From NCBI GenBank assembly GCA_002395225.1, contig DGWH01000073.1, positions 1 to 60,495 of the forward strand: 60,495 nucleotides of DNA, written 5' to 3'. Origin of the DNA: Christensenella sp. UBA4263. Lineage in GTDB: Bacteria > Bacillota > Clostridia > Christensenellales > Aristaeellaceae. Below the pieces are notes generated by a model. That model did no database searches, had not been told where the DNA came from, and saw only the letters and a list, made by a program, of their open reading frames with translations. The position numbers and the translations under genes were made by a program. This document shows, in pieces, positions 24,620 through 33,800 of this stretch. The first letter of the stretch is position 1. The number at the start of each line of letters is the position of its first letter.

Positions 24620-27399
24620 CCCGATTAAGAACAGAACTGGGATTATCTCAATTTCAGCTGGGAAAGCTGATCGGCGTTTCAGACAAAGCTGTCTCCAAAT
24701 GGGAGAACGGGAATGCAAAGCCCAGAATCGCAACCTGCTGCCGTCTGGCAGATATTCTGGGTGTTTCATTAGACGAGCTTTTGTCCGCCGCCGGGTATGG
24801 ACGAATGTCTCCGATGAAAACGTCCGATGAAAAAACGGAGGCGGAACCGATGCAGGAAGAAAACAGAAACAATATCAGGCAGGATCTGGAGCCCGAAAAG
24901 CGAATAGAGCTGCATGTACATACCGGAATGTCATTGAGAGAAAACACGGCGTCTTCCCCAACCCAATACATCCAGCGGGCTGCCGAATGGAGCCATCCCG
25001 CCATTGCGATTACGGACTTTGGTTCGATTCAGGCTTTTCCGGAAGCCTTTCGGTCAGCAGCCAGGAAACAAATCAAATTCATTCCCGGGTATTACGGATG
25101 CATGCTTCCGCAGGAAGACAGTCCGGTAAAGGACGGATATGCCGTTATGCTTCTTGCGCAAAACAGAAGCGGCATTATTCATCTGAATGAATTGATCTCG
25201 CTTGGCTATACACGCTGTTATAAAGGATTCCCCTGCATGCCCAGGGCCTGGATCCAGGCGCACCGCGAAGGGCTGCTGATCGGCTGCTCCTGTAATGACA
25301 GTGAAATCGAGCAGGGACTGAACGACGGCATGACAGAAGATGAGCTTGTGCGGATTGCCTCTTTCTATGACTACCTGGAGATTGAGCCTGTTGAGAATGA
25401 GACCGATGATTCTGAGGAACAGGCCCGGCTTCGCCAGCGGGTAATGGCCATCCTAAGGATCGGAAAGAAAGCCGGCATTCCGGTGGCAGCGGTCAGCAAT
25501 GCCGAATATCTCGATCCGGAAGACGCGATTTGCCGATCGGTGATCCGATACAACAACGGCTTTCTTGATAAAGCATATCAGCCACCGTACTACTTGAGAA
25601 CGACGGCAGAAATGCTGGAGGCGTTTCGTTTTCTTGGCGAAGACACGGCCAGGGAGGTTGTCATCCATGCGCCGCAGCGAATTGCGGACAGGATTGATCC
25701 TCATTTATCCCTGATGCCAGGTGACGGAAAATGTTATCCGGTCTTGCCGGAGGCCAAAGCCACTATTACGGAGCTAGCCCTGACGCAGGCGCATTTGTTG
25801 TATGGTGAATCTCTCCCCTCACCGGTGGAAGAGCGGCTGAATGCAGAACTGGTCCTAATGGAGAAGCCGGAAAACTGGACCATTTTTGAGATAGCCCGGC
25901 TTGCCGCGGAACAATCCCATAAAGATGGATATCCCGTCTGTTCCCGTGGGACTGTCGGTTCTTCATTTATCGCCTGGCTGACGGGAATTTCCGAGATTAA
26001 TCCGTTAGCTCCTCACTATCGCTGTCCCGCCTGCCGCTGCTCGGACTTTGATATCAATCCCCGCCAATATCACATCGGAGCTGATTTGCCCGCACGGAAC
26101 TGCCCGGACTGCGGGAGCTCCATGAACAGAGATGGATTTGCCATTCCGTTTGAAACGCTTTTCGGCCTGGATGGCGAAAAAGAACCAGATATCGACCTGA
26201 ATTTTTCAGCTGAAGAACAAAGCTCCATTCACGAAGCGGTACGGGAAAAGTTTGGCCGCGCGCGTGTTTTCCGTCCGGGGGTCATTCAAATGCTGTCGGA
26301 CCTGTTGGCAAAGAAGTATGTTCGTCAGTATTTCCTGGACCATCATCTTGACCCGGATTCCGCTGAGGCAAAAAGAGTGACAGACAGCCTTTCTCAAAAT
26401 GTGAAGATAACGGAAGGAAAACATCCGGCGGGCCTGTACATCCTGCCGGAGAACAGGAATATCAACGAGTTTACCCCTGTCCAGTTTCCTGCCAATGATT
26501 CATCCGCCCCGTTTCTGATCACGCATTACAGCTCTTCCATGTTGTTTAATTCACTTTTCAAAATGGACTTACTGGGGCATGATACGCCGACACTTTTACA
26601 CCTGATGACTGAATTCACCGGCATTCAGCTGTCCGATATACCGCTTAATGATCCGCAGGTTCTCCGTCTGTTCACGTCTCCGGAGGGACTGGGCGTGACT
26701 GCACAGCAAATCCTTTCCGCGACAGGTACCTATGGCATTCCGGAATTTCAGGCGGACTCTGTGCGGTCTCTGCTGACTGAGCTCAACCCGACAACAGTGG
26801 AAGAACTCATCCGCATACTGGGAATATCGCATGGAACAGGTATCTGGAATGGAAATGCTCAGGGCCTGATCGCATCCGGCACAGCAACCTGCATCACTTT
26901 TCCGTCATTACGCGATGAGATTATGAAGGATCTCATCCAGGCCGGCATAGGGAGAGAGACAGCATACAGAATCATGCAATCTGTGCGGCTATGGAAAGGG
27001 CCGGGCAAGGAAAATGCCGACATCATGAGAAAGCACGGAATTCCCGAATGGTATATCGAGGCATGTCAAAGGATCGGGTACCTGTTTCCCAGAGCACACA
27101 ATGCTGCTTATACAGTGGCCGCCTTGCAAATTGCTTGGTTTAAGCTGTACTGCCCGGAAGCGTTTTACAGGGCATGGTTTACCGTTCGTCAGGATGACAT
27201 GGAAGAAACGGACCTGACCATGGGGCCCGTTTATCTCAGACGTGCGATTCTGGCCGCACGTTCCGATATTCATACGGATGATGATCCTGACGAAGAATCC
27301 TGGACAATTTCCGAGGCAAGGCAGCAGCGTCTGACAGTCCTGGAATTAATGTTGGAAATGCAGTACAGAGGAATCAACCTCCCGGCAAAGACTTCCTGA
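24589..27399 (+). CDS. XRE-HTH fused to PHP and PolC-type DNA polymerase III alpha core
   Basis: 936 residues from MRDYAFGN, with AGGAGGTG before the ATG. Residues 7-63 are an XRE HTH. A PHP domain begins at HVHTGMS (109-115), but the metal-binding His of the usual ITDHG is replaced (ITDFGSIQAF). The PolC core follows: SRGTVGSSFIAWLTGI, a four-cysteine site (C479, C482, C505, C508), PDIDLNF with D534 and D536, and KMDLLGHD with D660, giving all three catalytic aspartates. The C-terminus (IPLNDPQVLRLF, GIPEFQADSVRSLL, GISHGTGIWNGNAQ, GIPEWYIEACQRI) follows PolC to near its end. Normal PolC is about 1440 residues; the N-terminal domains and the exonuclease inserted in PHP are absent. Probably a DNA-binding accessory polymerase without proofreading, not the replicative one. 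Confidence 0.88.
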   Translation: MRDYAFGNLVTRLRTELGLSQFQLGKLIGVSDKAVSKWENGNAKPRIATCCRLADILGVSLDELLSAAGYGRMSPMKTSDEKTEAEPMQEENRNNIRQDLEPEKRIELHVHTGMSLRENTASSPTQYIQRAAEWSHPAIAITDFGSIQAFPEAFRSAARKQIKFIPGYYGCMLPQEDSPVKDGYAVMLLAQNRSGIIHLNELISLGYTRCYKGFPCMPRAWIQAHREGLLIGCSCNDSEIEQGLNDGMTEDELVRIASFYDYLEIEPVENETDDSEEQARLRQRVMAILRIGKKAGIPVAAVSNAEYLDPEDAICRSVIRYNNGFLDKAYQPPYYLRTTAEMLEAFRFLGEDTAREVVIHAPQRIADRIDPHLSLMPGDGKCYPVLPEAKATITELALTQAHLLYGESLPSPVEERLNAELVLMEKPENWTIFEIARLAAEQSHKDGYPVCSRGTVGSSFIAWLTGISEINPLAPHYRCPACRCSDFDINPRQYHIGADLPARNCPDCGSSMNRDGFAIPFETLFGLDGEKEPDIDLNFSAEEQSSIHEAVREKFGRARVFRPGVIQMLSDLLAKKYVRQYFLDHHLDPDSAEAKRVTDSLSQNVKITEGKHPAGLYILPENRNINEFTPVQFPANDSSAPFLITHYSSSMLFNSLFKMDLLGHDTPTLLHLMTEFTGIQLSDIPLNDPQVLRLFTSPEGLGVTAQQILSATGTYGIPEFQADSVRSLLTELNPTTVEELIRILGISHGTGIWNGNAQGLIASGTATCITFPSLRDEIMKDLIQAGIGRETAYRIMQSVRLWKGPGKENADIMRKHGIPEWYIEACQRIGYLFPRAHNAAYTVAALQIAWFKLYCPEAFYRAWFTVRQDDMEETDLTMGPVYLRRAILAARSDIHTDDDPDEESWTISEARQQRLTVLELMLEMQYRGINLPAKTS

Positions 27400-27477
27400 A
27401 CGGTTTCGGACTGCACTAATTCCACCGGGCATTGAACAAACACTTCACAATTCCGAACAGAAAGCAGGGTAATTACT

Positions 27478-28092
27478 ATGAATGAACAATGCGAAAGAGA
27501 CAGTCGAAATGGCGGGAACTGTGCAGAGAATCTGACAGAAAAGAAACAGAATCCAGCGCAGAGAAATCATGCAGAGTTCACCTCCATGAAGACAGAAGAT
27601 GTTGAACCGCAGGCCGCTTCCATCTCTGTACACGACTTTATCCGAATCTTTCATTGCGAGCAGGCACCGACATTATGCAGCGGTGATACCGGATTTTACT
27701 ATCGAATTCTGGGGATGATCTTTCAGGCGGATTCTGCATTTTCTGATCTGATCGTTCAGGTAAACGAGAGACGGTGGGATGACGTATTCCTGACAGCATA
27801 TCGTCTGAAAGATCTCTTCTTCAATCTCGGCCTGAAAAAATTATACGGGCTAACCCGTGAAATCTACGATTATCTGCTGAAAATCATCCCGGCTGCTGAA
27901 AAGAATGGTCAGAATGGCACAGCGAAAGTTGATCCCGGATTTGTGACTGAAGCATTTGAAAAGCTTAAGGATGAATATCTGTACGCTTCCCGGATGTATG
28001 AAAAGATACTGCCGACTGAGATGCCCAGTTGCAAACCAGACGAGGCATCCAAGATGATCACCGGGTTCCAGGTCTTATCCGTCACAGGATAA
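27478..28092 (+). CDS. HPt-like helical protein lacking the phospho-histidine
   Basis: 204 residues in the same direction as the polymerase, 78 bases after it. The first ~45 residues are polar and probably disordered. Residues 72-140 resemble a histidine phosphotransfer bundle: RRWDDVFLTAYRLKDLFFNL, then GLKKLYGLTREIYDYLLKII. The canonical A-H-x-L-K-G reads A-Y-R-L-K-D, so the phosphorylated His is Tyr108 and phosphotransfer is not expected. It may act as a docking or scaffold protein. The match is from pattern only and moderate at best. Confidence 0.55.
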   Translation: MNEQCERDSRNGGNCAENLTEKKQNPAQRNHAEFTSMKTEDVEPQAASISVHDFIRIFHCEQAPTLCSGDTGFYYRILGMIFQADSAFSDLIVQVNERRWDDVFLTAYRLKDLFFNLGLKKLYGLTREIYDYLLKIIPAAEKNGQNGTAKVDPGFVTEAFEKLKDEYLYASRMYEKILPTEMPSCKPDEASKMITGFQVLSVTG

Positions 28093-28188
28093 AGAATGCA
28101 GGAATGGGTTGAAAAAAGACTGATTGCCAAATAGCCGGCAGAAATACTGTATTGACGGTATCTCTGTCCGGGTTTATCAACTGAACTG

Positions 28189-28243
28189 AAAACACCTCAG
28201 GTCGTGGTTCGGAGCTGATTCCATCGGGCATCTGAGGTGTTTT
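28189..28243 (+). terminator. Candidate terminator after HPt-like gene
   Basis: AAAACACCTCAG pairs perfectly with CTGAGGTGTTTT around a 31-base loop; the right arm itself ends in TTTT. It is about 100 bases after the stop codon. The long loop makes it weaker than a textbook terminator. Confidence 0.55.
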
Positions 28244-28383
28244 GGCTATGCGTTAAAATTCACTTTATCCCTGTTTCCGATCTTCACATTAGCCGGCATT
28301 TTCGCCTCACATCTTCAAACCCGTCTTGCACACTTTTCTGTCTGAGCACCCAGCTTTTTTCGATCCAGCAGGAATCAGAGTGC

Positions 28384-28412
28384 TTTTTCGTAAGGAATGC
28401 AAATGCTATAAT
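28384..28412 (+). promoter_or_regulatory. Candidate promoter of dprA-like gene
   Basis: A perfect TATAAT at 28407-28412 preceded by a weak TTTTTC at 17-base spacing, about 85 bases before the GTG start. The remaining intergenic sequence (28093-28494) shows only this and the hairpin. Confidence 0.45.
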
Positions 28413-28494
28413 AGCGTTGTGTTACAGGCCCCATAAGCTTATCATTCGTTAAATCGCGACATTATTCGTTTTTCCAGAAGAGAAGGTTGATTTC

Positions 28495-29454
28495 GTGACC
28501 GAACAAGCAAAGATCATCCTATCGCTGCTTCAATTGCAGGGGGTTGGCAGAAAAACTGTAAAGAAATATCTGTTGCCTGGTTCATCTGCTTCTTATAACC
28601 TGGATTTCCTAACAGAGGTTGTCCATTCTGCACATTCAAGAACATCACGTGTGCGAGAATACAGTTCCGATGAAATCACCTCAGCAATGAAAGCAGCTGA
28701 TCATATCATTGCTGCCTGCAATAAATATCATATTAAAGTGGTTTCGCTAAATGATCCTGATTTTCCAACAAGACTGAAACAGATCGACGATCCCCCGGTT
28801 CTCTTGTATTATCGCGGAAATATAAACCTTTTTAACGAAAACAAAACCATTGCGATTATCGGAACAAGAGAGCCAACAAATTATGGGTATCGCATTGCAG
28901 AACGAATTGGTGAAACAATGACGGAATCAGGAATCGTTACAGTAAGCGGATTAGCTTTAGGTTGCGATACCGGAGGACATACAGGATCTGTTAACAAAAA
29001 CGGATATACGTCAGCAATTCTTGCAAATGGACTTGATGTGATCTATCCAAAAGAAAACCAAAAATTGGCATCTAATATTCTGGAGCTCGGAGGATGCATT
29101 ATCAGTGAGTATCCTCCCTGCATCGTAGTGCAAAGAGGCTTTTTTGTAGATCGCGATCGTCTGCAGGCTGCATTAAGTGATGCTGTTTTCGTCGTTGAAA
29201 CTGATATTCGCGGCGGCACGATGCATACCGTCGAGTTCGCAGAAAAATACGGAAAGCAAGTATATTGTTTCAACCATCCCAAAAAGTTCTTATCTGAACC
29301 AAAAACGCAAGGAAATCAGAAACTTATACGCGAAGGTGTAGCAAAACCGATCTATAGCAAAGAAGAACTAAAAGCACTGATATCTGCTATTATTACAGCT
29401 CCAATCATCACTAAACCTAATCAGCATCAGCCTGAGCAATTATCTTTGCTATAG
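28495..29454 (+). CDS. DprA/SMF-family DNA-processing protein
   Basis: 319 residues from a GTG start with GAAGG about 9 bases upstream. Residues 1-40 hold a helix-hairpin-helix-like start (LQLQGVGRKTVKKYLL). The Rossmann-like SMF core follows: LNDPDFPTRLKQIDDPPVLL, IAIIGTREPTNYGY, VSGLALGCDTGGHTGSV, ANGLDVIYPKENQKLA, ISEYPPC and RGGTMHTVEFAEKYGKQ. DprA binds ssDNA and loads RecA during transformation. The usual C-terminal winged helix is absent, and no competence gene is nearby. With two small genes behind it and defence genes around it, a role in DNA sensing rather than competence is possible. Confidence 0.88.
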   Translation: MTEQAKIILSLLQLQGVGRKTVKKYLLPGSSASYNLDFLTEVVHSAHSRTSRVREYSSDEITSAMKAADHIIAACNKYHIKVVSLNDPDFPTRLKQIDDPPVLLYYRGNINLFNENKTIAIIGTREPTNYGYRIAERIGETMTESGIVTVSGLALGCDTGGHTGSVNKNGYTSAILANGLDVIYPKENQKLASNILELGGCIISEYPPCIVVQRGFFVDRDRLQAALSDAVFVVETDIRGGTMHTVEFAEKYGKQVYCFNHPKKFLSEPKTQGNQKLIREGVAKPIYSKEELKALISAIITAPIITKPNQHQPEQLSLL

Positions 29455-29637
29455 GAGGGTGGCAAAATGGGCAGAAAGTAGAAATTGAATTCTGATATCT
29501 ATCATCGATTTTGTGTAGAGCCCAGCCAACAATATGCTCCATTGAAATAACACAGTTAGAGAGTCCAATTCAACCATGAGTTAAATGACAGAGACGATTA
29601 TGACGTGTACAATGTCCCCAGACAAGGAGGGATGCAG

Positions 29638-29826
29638 ATGTACTACGATAATGACTATGAATCCATTGATGATATTGCGAAAGGAGAAGGCTTCTTCATT
29701 GACGATGATGGCAACTGGGTACCTTTGGAAGATGCATTGGATTTCGGGTACGAGCCGGAAGATCTAGAGTTTGATTATGATTTTGATATCGATGAAGATG
29801 ACTACAATGAAGGAATTGATGATTGA
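29638..29826 (+). CDS. Very acidic 62-residue protein
   Basis: MYYDNDYESIDDIAKGEGFF followed by a stretch where Asp, Glu and aromatic residues alternate (DFDIDEDDYNEGIDD). AAGGAGGG lies 6 bases before the chosen ATG; the ATG two codons earlier would be too close to it. Its net charge suggests a DNA mimic or a partner of a basic protein. It lies downstream of the dprA-like gene, 183 bases away. No family recognised. Confidence 0.6.
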   Translation: MYYDNDYESIDDIAKGEGFFIDDDGNWVPLEDALDFGYEPEDLEFDYDFDIDEDDYNEGIDD

Positions 29827-30047
29827 GAAGAATGAGAGATTGAGAGAAACGATTTGAAGGAATAGATAGAACGAAAACGTGCTTGGCGAATTTACTAGCC
29901 GATGACCCAGTCCACCGCGAATAAAGGTGTCCAGGAAGGTTTACAACAGATAACGGCTTAATCGTAGCGTTGTTAAAAGAATGAAATTGTAGACAAAAGT
30001 ATGGAAAAGCAAGTATGATCAAAAACGATAAAGTGGAGGGAAGGAAT

Positions 30048-30437
30048 ATGGCTAAGGCTATATTGGCTGGATGCGCGCTGGTGATCTTTTCGGAACTAAC
30101 CCCAGAAGAAATTGAGCGCTTCAAAATGTTCCAGCCGGAAGCATTAAAAATGATAGATGAAAACAACCCTGAGGATATTTTTACACTCGATATTGACGAT
30201 GGACCTGGCTATCTGGAAGAAACAAAAGCGGCGTATAGCAGAACAAAGTCAGCTGATGGGAAGGCGACTATCACGATTCTTCTGAATCCAGATGTAAAAA
30301 ACAAATTGGAGCTGGCTCAGAAGAACGTTGGCAGAGCGCTTTTGAAGCTTCAGAAGCTTGAAAAAAAGCTTCTTGAAGTCATTGACAGTGTGAATGAGAT
30401 TGAGGGCAAAGTGAATTCATTGATTTCGCTAATGTAA
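30048..30437 (+). CDS. Hypothetical protein with C-terminal coiled coil
   Basis: 129 residues from MAKAILAGCALVIFSELTPE, with GGAGGGAAGG upstream; the frame opens earlier, but only this ATG has a site. The first half is small and mixed; residues 85-129 are a long heptad-like helix (NVGRALLKLQKLEKKLLEVI, then DSVNEIEGKVNSLI). It is the last plus-strand gene before the large minus-strand operon and ends ahead of the shared palindrome. No family recognised. Confidence 0.65.
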   Translation: MAKAILAGCALVIFSELTPEEIERFKMFQPEALKMIDENNPEDIFTLDIDDGPGYLEETKAAYSRTKSADGKATITILLNPDVKNKLELAQKNVGRALLKLQKLEKKLLEVIDSVNEIEGKVNSLISLM

Positions 30438-30796
30438 ACGAGAGAATTGTCCGAAGATCAATTCAAAAGTATCCATACACGCTTGTTGAATTAATTCATA
30501 TGGCACTTTATATGGGAAAATTAGATCCTTAGTTTTCTATACCTGAATTTTGGCCAAACTAAGAATTCTCATATTTTTCAAATGATTTACCCACCATAAG
30601 TTCGTTTTTTGATTTGTTGACGTATCAAAATGGGTTTTAGATCTGTTTTAAGCAAAATTTGAGACTAAAAAGTGGAATCATGAACCTGAAAGAGACTTTC
30701 TGGTGAGTGAACCATAAATACGGATGAATTTACACATTTTCTCCAGAATCAGAAAAAGCAATAAACGAAAGAAAGCGCAAATCACCGGTTACTTCG

Positions 30797-30835
30797 AAGT
30801 CAGGCACCTCCACTTCAAGTGGAGGTGCCTGACTT
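30797..30835. terminator. 19-bp perfect palindrome between convergent operons
   Basis: AAGTCAGGCACCTCCACTT and its exact complement are separated by a single base. On the plus strand TTATTT follows, so it would stop the plus-strand transcript, and being symmetrical it would also stall the large minus-strand operon that ends 39 bases away. Upstream, 30438-30796 shows no gene. Confidence 0.8.
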
Positions 30836-30873
30836 TATTTCTATCCGGTCAATTCCTGCAATCAGCAGCAGCC

Positions 30874-33800
30874 TCAGTTAATCGGAACCGCCGTCAGTTC
30901 ATACTCCTCTATCCGAATCGTACCGGACAGGGATTGCGCATCCATGAACTTCCTTCCGCACTTTTTACAGTACTGCATATTCATCTTCTTCACCTGTCCG
31001 TCTTTCTTTCTGACGCTGAAGGCTTTGTGAATCAGCGGATTTTTGTCCACGGGACATACCCGGTTTTTAGAGATCACCTGACAGTATTCCCTGACAATCT
31101 CCGTCGGCCCCGGCCGGTGAGCCGGAATGACTCTCGGGCTCTCCACATGCTTTACTTTGTTAAACGATTCCCTCGCCGCATTCCGGAACGTCTGGTCCAG
31201 CATCAGCCCCTTCAGAACGCGTTCATTGCCGTCCGGTTTCAGCGGCAATATCCGGCTGTCCTTAAACAGCAGATCAAGCAGTTCCTCCAGCTGCTGCCAG
31301 GTATAGGTTTCCCCCGGATGGCAGCACTTGTTTCTGTTCTCCTTGCAGCGGCGCAGTTTTCCCAGCAGATTTGCCCACCAGTCCTCATCCATCTCGGTAT
31401 AGCCCCGTATCACCATCTGTCGTCCCAGCTCATTCTGATAATACGACAGCACCGAGCAATAATCACCGATCATGAACACCTGACCATCCATTTCGGAAAG
31501 GTTTCTTCCTTTCACCTGTGCCTCGGGAACCAGCTTCTGCAGCCCTTTGAGATAGTTCTCTCTGAGCATCACCTCAAAGGCCTTGCAGAAGCAGACCGCC
31601 ACAGAGGACAAATCATAATGCTCCGGCAGCTGTTCCGCATAGGGCCTGAGCCAGATATAGTTCCACATGCCTGTCCGCAGAAGGTTCTGGACATCCTCAC
31701 TGAACAGTGTCTCAAATTCCTCCATGGAACGGAGGCCGAAGCGCTCAAGGTCCTGCTCCTGAAAATCCATCCCGTATCCGGGAACAAACGCCTGCAGATG
31801 TTTAATAGCCGAATCCGTCCCGATCGCATATTCTTCCCCTGAAACCGGATCCGGGACCGGCTCGATCTCAAACATTTCAGCGCTGGGCAGCAACGGAATT
31901 TCGCCGCTTTCCGTCCCGTCTGTTGTGCTCTCAGCTTCCGCAAAAGCAGCCAGACGATCAAAGGCATACGAATCCAGGCCGTATTTCATTTCCATAACGG
32001 GCTCACACTGACTCCATACCTTTATATCGCCGATGACATACAGCCTGTATCTGGCCCGGCTTACCGCCACGTTCACGATGTTCCGGTTCACCCAGTTTGC
32101 CGAACGAATGGAATGCTCATCACAGCCAAGGAGAAGGATCACTTCCTTTGCCTCTCTGCCCTGGAAGGTATGGACCGTTCCGATATGCGGATTCTGCTCA
32201 TCAATAATCCAGTTCTCCACAATTTCCCGGTTGGCGGCAAGAACCGGATACTGTCCGCCCAGGGCGGTAGTAAGCATCTGCCGCATCCCTTCGGCAACGG
32301 TATGGAACGGACTGATAATGAACAGGTCCGGGCCTGCCGCTCTCTCCACATCGGGCTTCTTCATATTCTCGGCAAAGGCAGTTTCAAGGATCTGCAGAAC
32401 CCGCTCGCCCTGTGTCCGGACAAAGTGATTCTTCTTCTTTTCCTCTTCTCCGGATACATTGATCCATTGTGATAACGGGTAACAGAAAGAGCTGATCTCC
32501 TCTGCCGAGGGCTCGCCAGTAATCCGCAGCATGGCGCCGTCATAGGAAAGATTGTTCGATATGGAAAACATCGGCTCAATGCAGCGAGAATGCACATAAA
32601 GCGGAATGCCGATCCACTGACTCTCGCCGATCCGCAGCAAATTCATCTGTGTGCCGCCATAGGGGCAGAGATAATCCGCAATCTTCTGAACCGAAATGGT
32701 CTTATCCGAATAGGCCTCGCCGATGCCCTGATCCAGGGTCGACTCCAGGAATGCCAGTTCATCCGAAACCACCGGACTGATCTGATTCGGATCGCCCACA
32801 ACAATGGCCCTGGACGCCTTGGAAAACAGGCGCAGCGCCATCTGCGGCGTCGCCTGTCCCGCTTCATCCACAATGATCGTCCCTAATGCATCCAGCTTGT
32901 TTACATAGCGGAAGAATCGTCCGGCAGATGCAAATGTCGTCGAGATAACCGGAACCAGCAGCTGCAGTGTCTGGATCAGTGGAGCCATACACTTTTTGAA
33001 CGCCGCTTCCTTATCTTCGGTGCTGGCTCTGTCAAATATGTTCTTATTTTTATACGTTTCCACTCCCCAGACTTTTCCAAGGAGATCAAAGTTGTTCTGG
33101 CAGCTCGTTGAGGCCAGCACAAACTCTTTTGTCATCAACAGTGCCGCATGAAACAGCTTTTCGCGTTCCCGATCATACCGGGCTGACAATCTTGGATTGG
33201 TCATCTGTGCTTTTCGGCGTTCCTCAGGATTCAATGAAGAGAGCCGGTCCAGGAACTCCTCTGACAGGCAGATGAAACGATCCTCTCCGCTTCCGGCCTC
33301 AGCCAGATGTCTGCGTTCCGCATCCGCCACCCGTTCGGCCAGATCCGCCCTCAGCCGCAAAACCACGTTGAGCTGGTCGATAAAACGTTCTCTTGCTTTC
33401 TGATATCTCGGCAGTCTGATCCTGCAGTAATCTCCGGCGTTATGAAAGAAATCCCAGTACAGCTGTTTAAGCACCTTTTTATAGAAGGTTACAATGTTGC
33501 TTCTTTTCCCCAGCGGTGCACTGATCAGGCCCCAACAGGGTTCACGAATCATATCGGACGCATAGGAGCTGAAGTAAATATCCCGCAGTTCTACAGGTTC
33601 TTTTGGCCACCCTTCTTTATCATAATTCGTCCTCAAGACAGTCTCCACTTTGGCACGATCCATGGAAAAAAGCTCATGCACCGCCTCGATACCTGCATTG
33701 CCGGTTCCCCGGGTATTCCGTTCCACTCCGTCCGCCAGCGGAAGCTGCTTTGAAATGTTTTCAACCGCCGCGTTATTGGAGGAGGCGACAACAATGCCGT

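Noticed and set aside
24589..27399. Replicative PolC of the host
   Set aside because: It is about 500 residues too short, lacks the exonuclease and N-terminal domains, carries an HTH, and sits among accessory genes.
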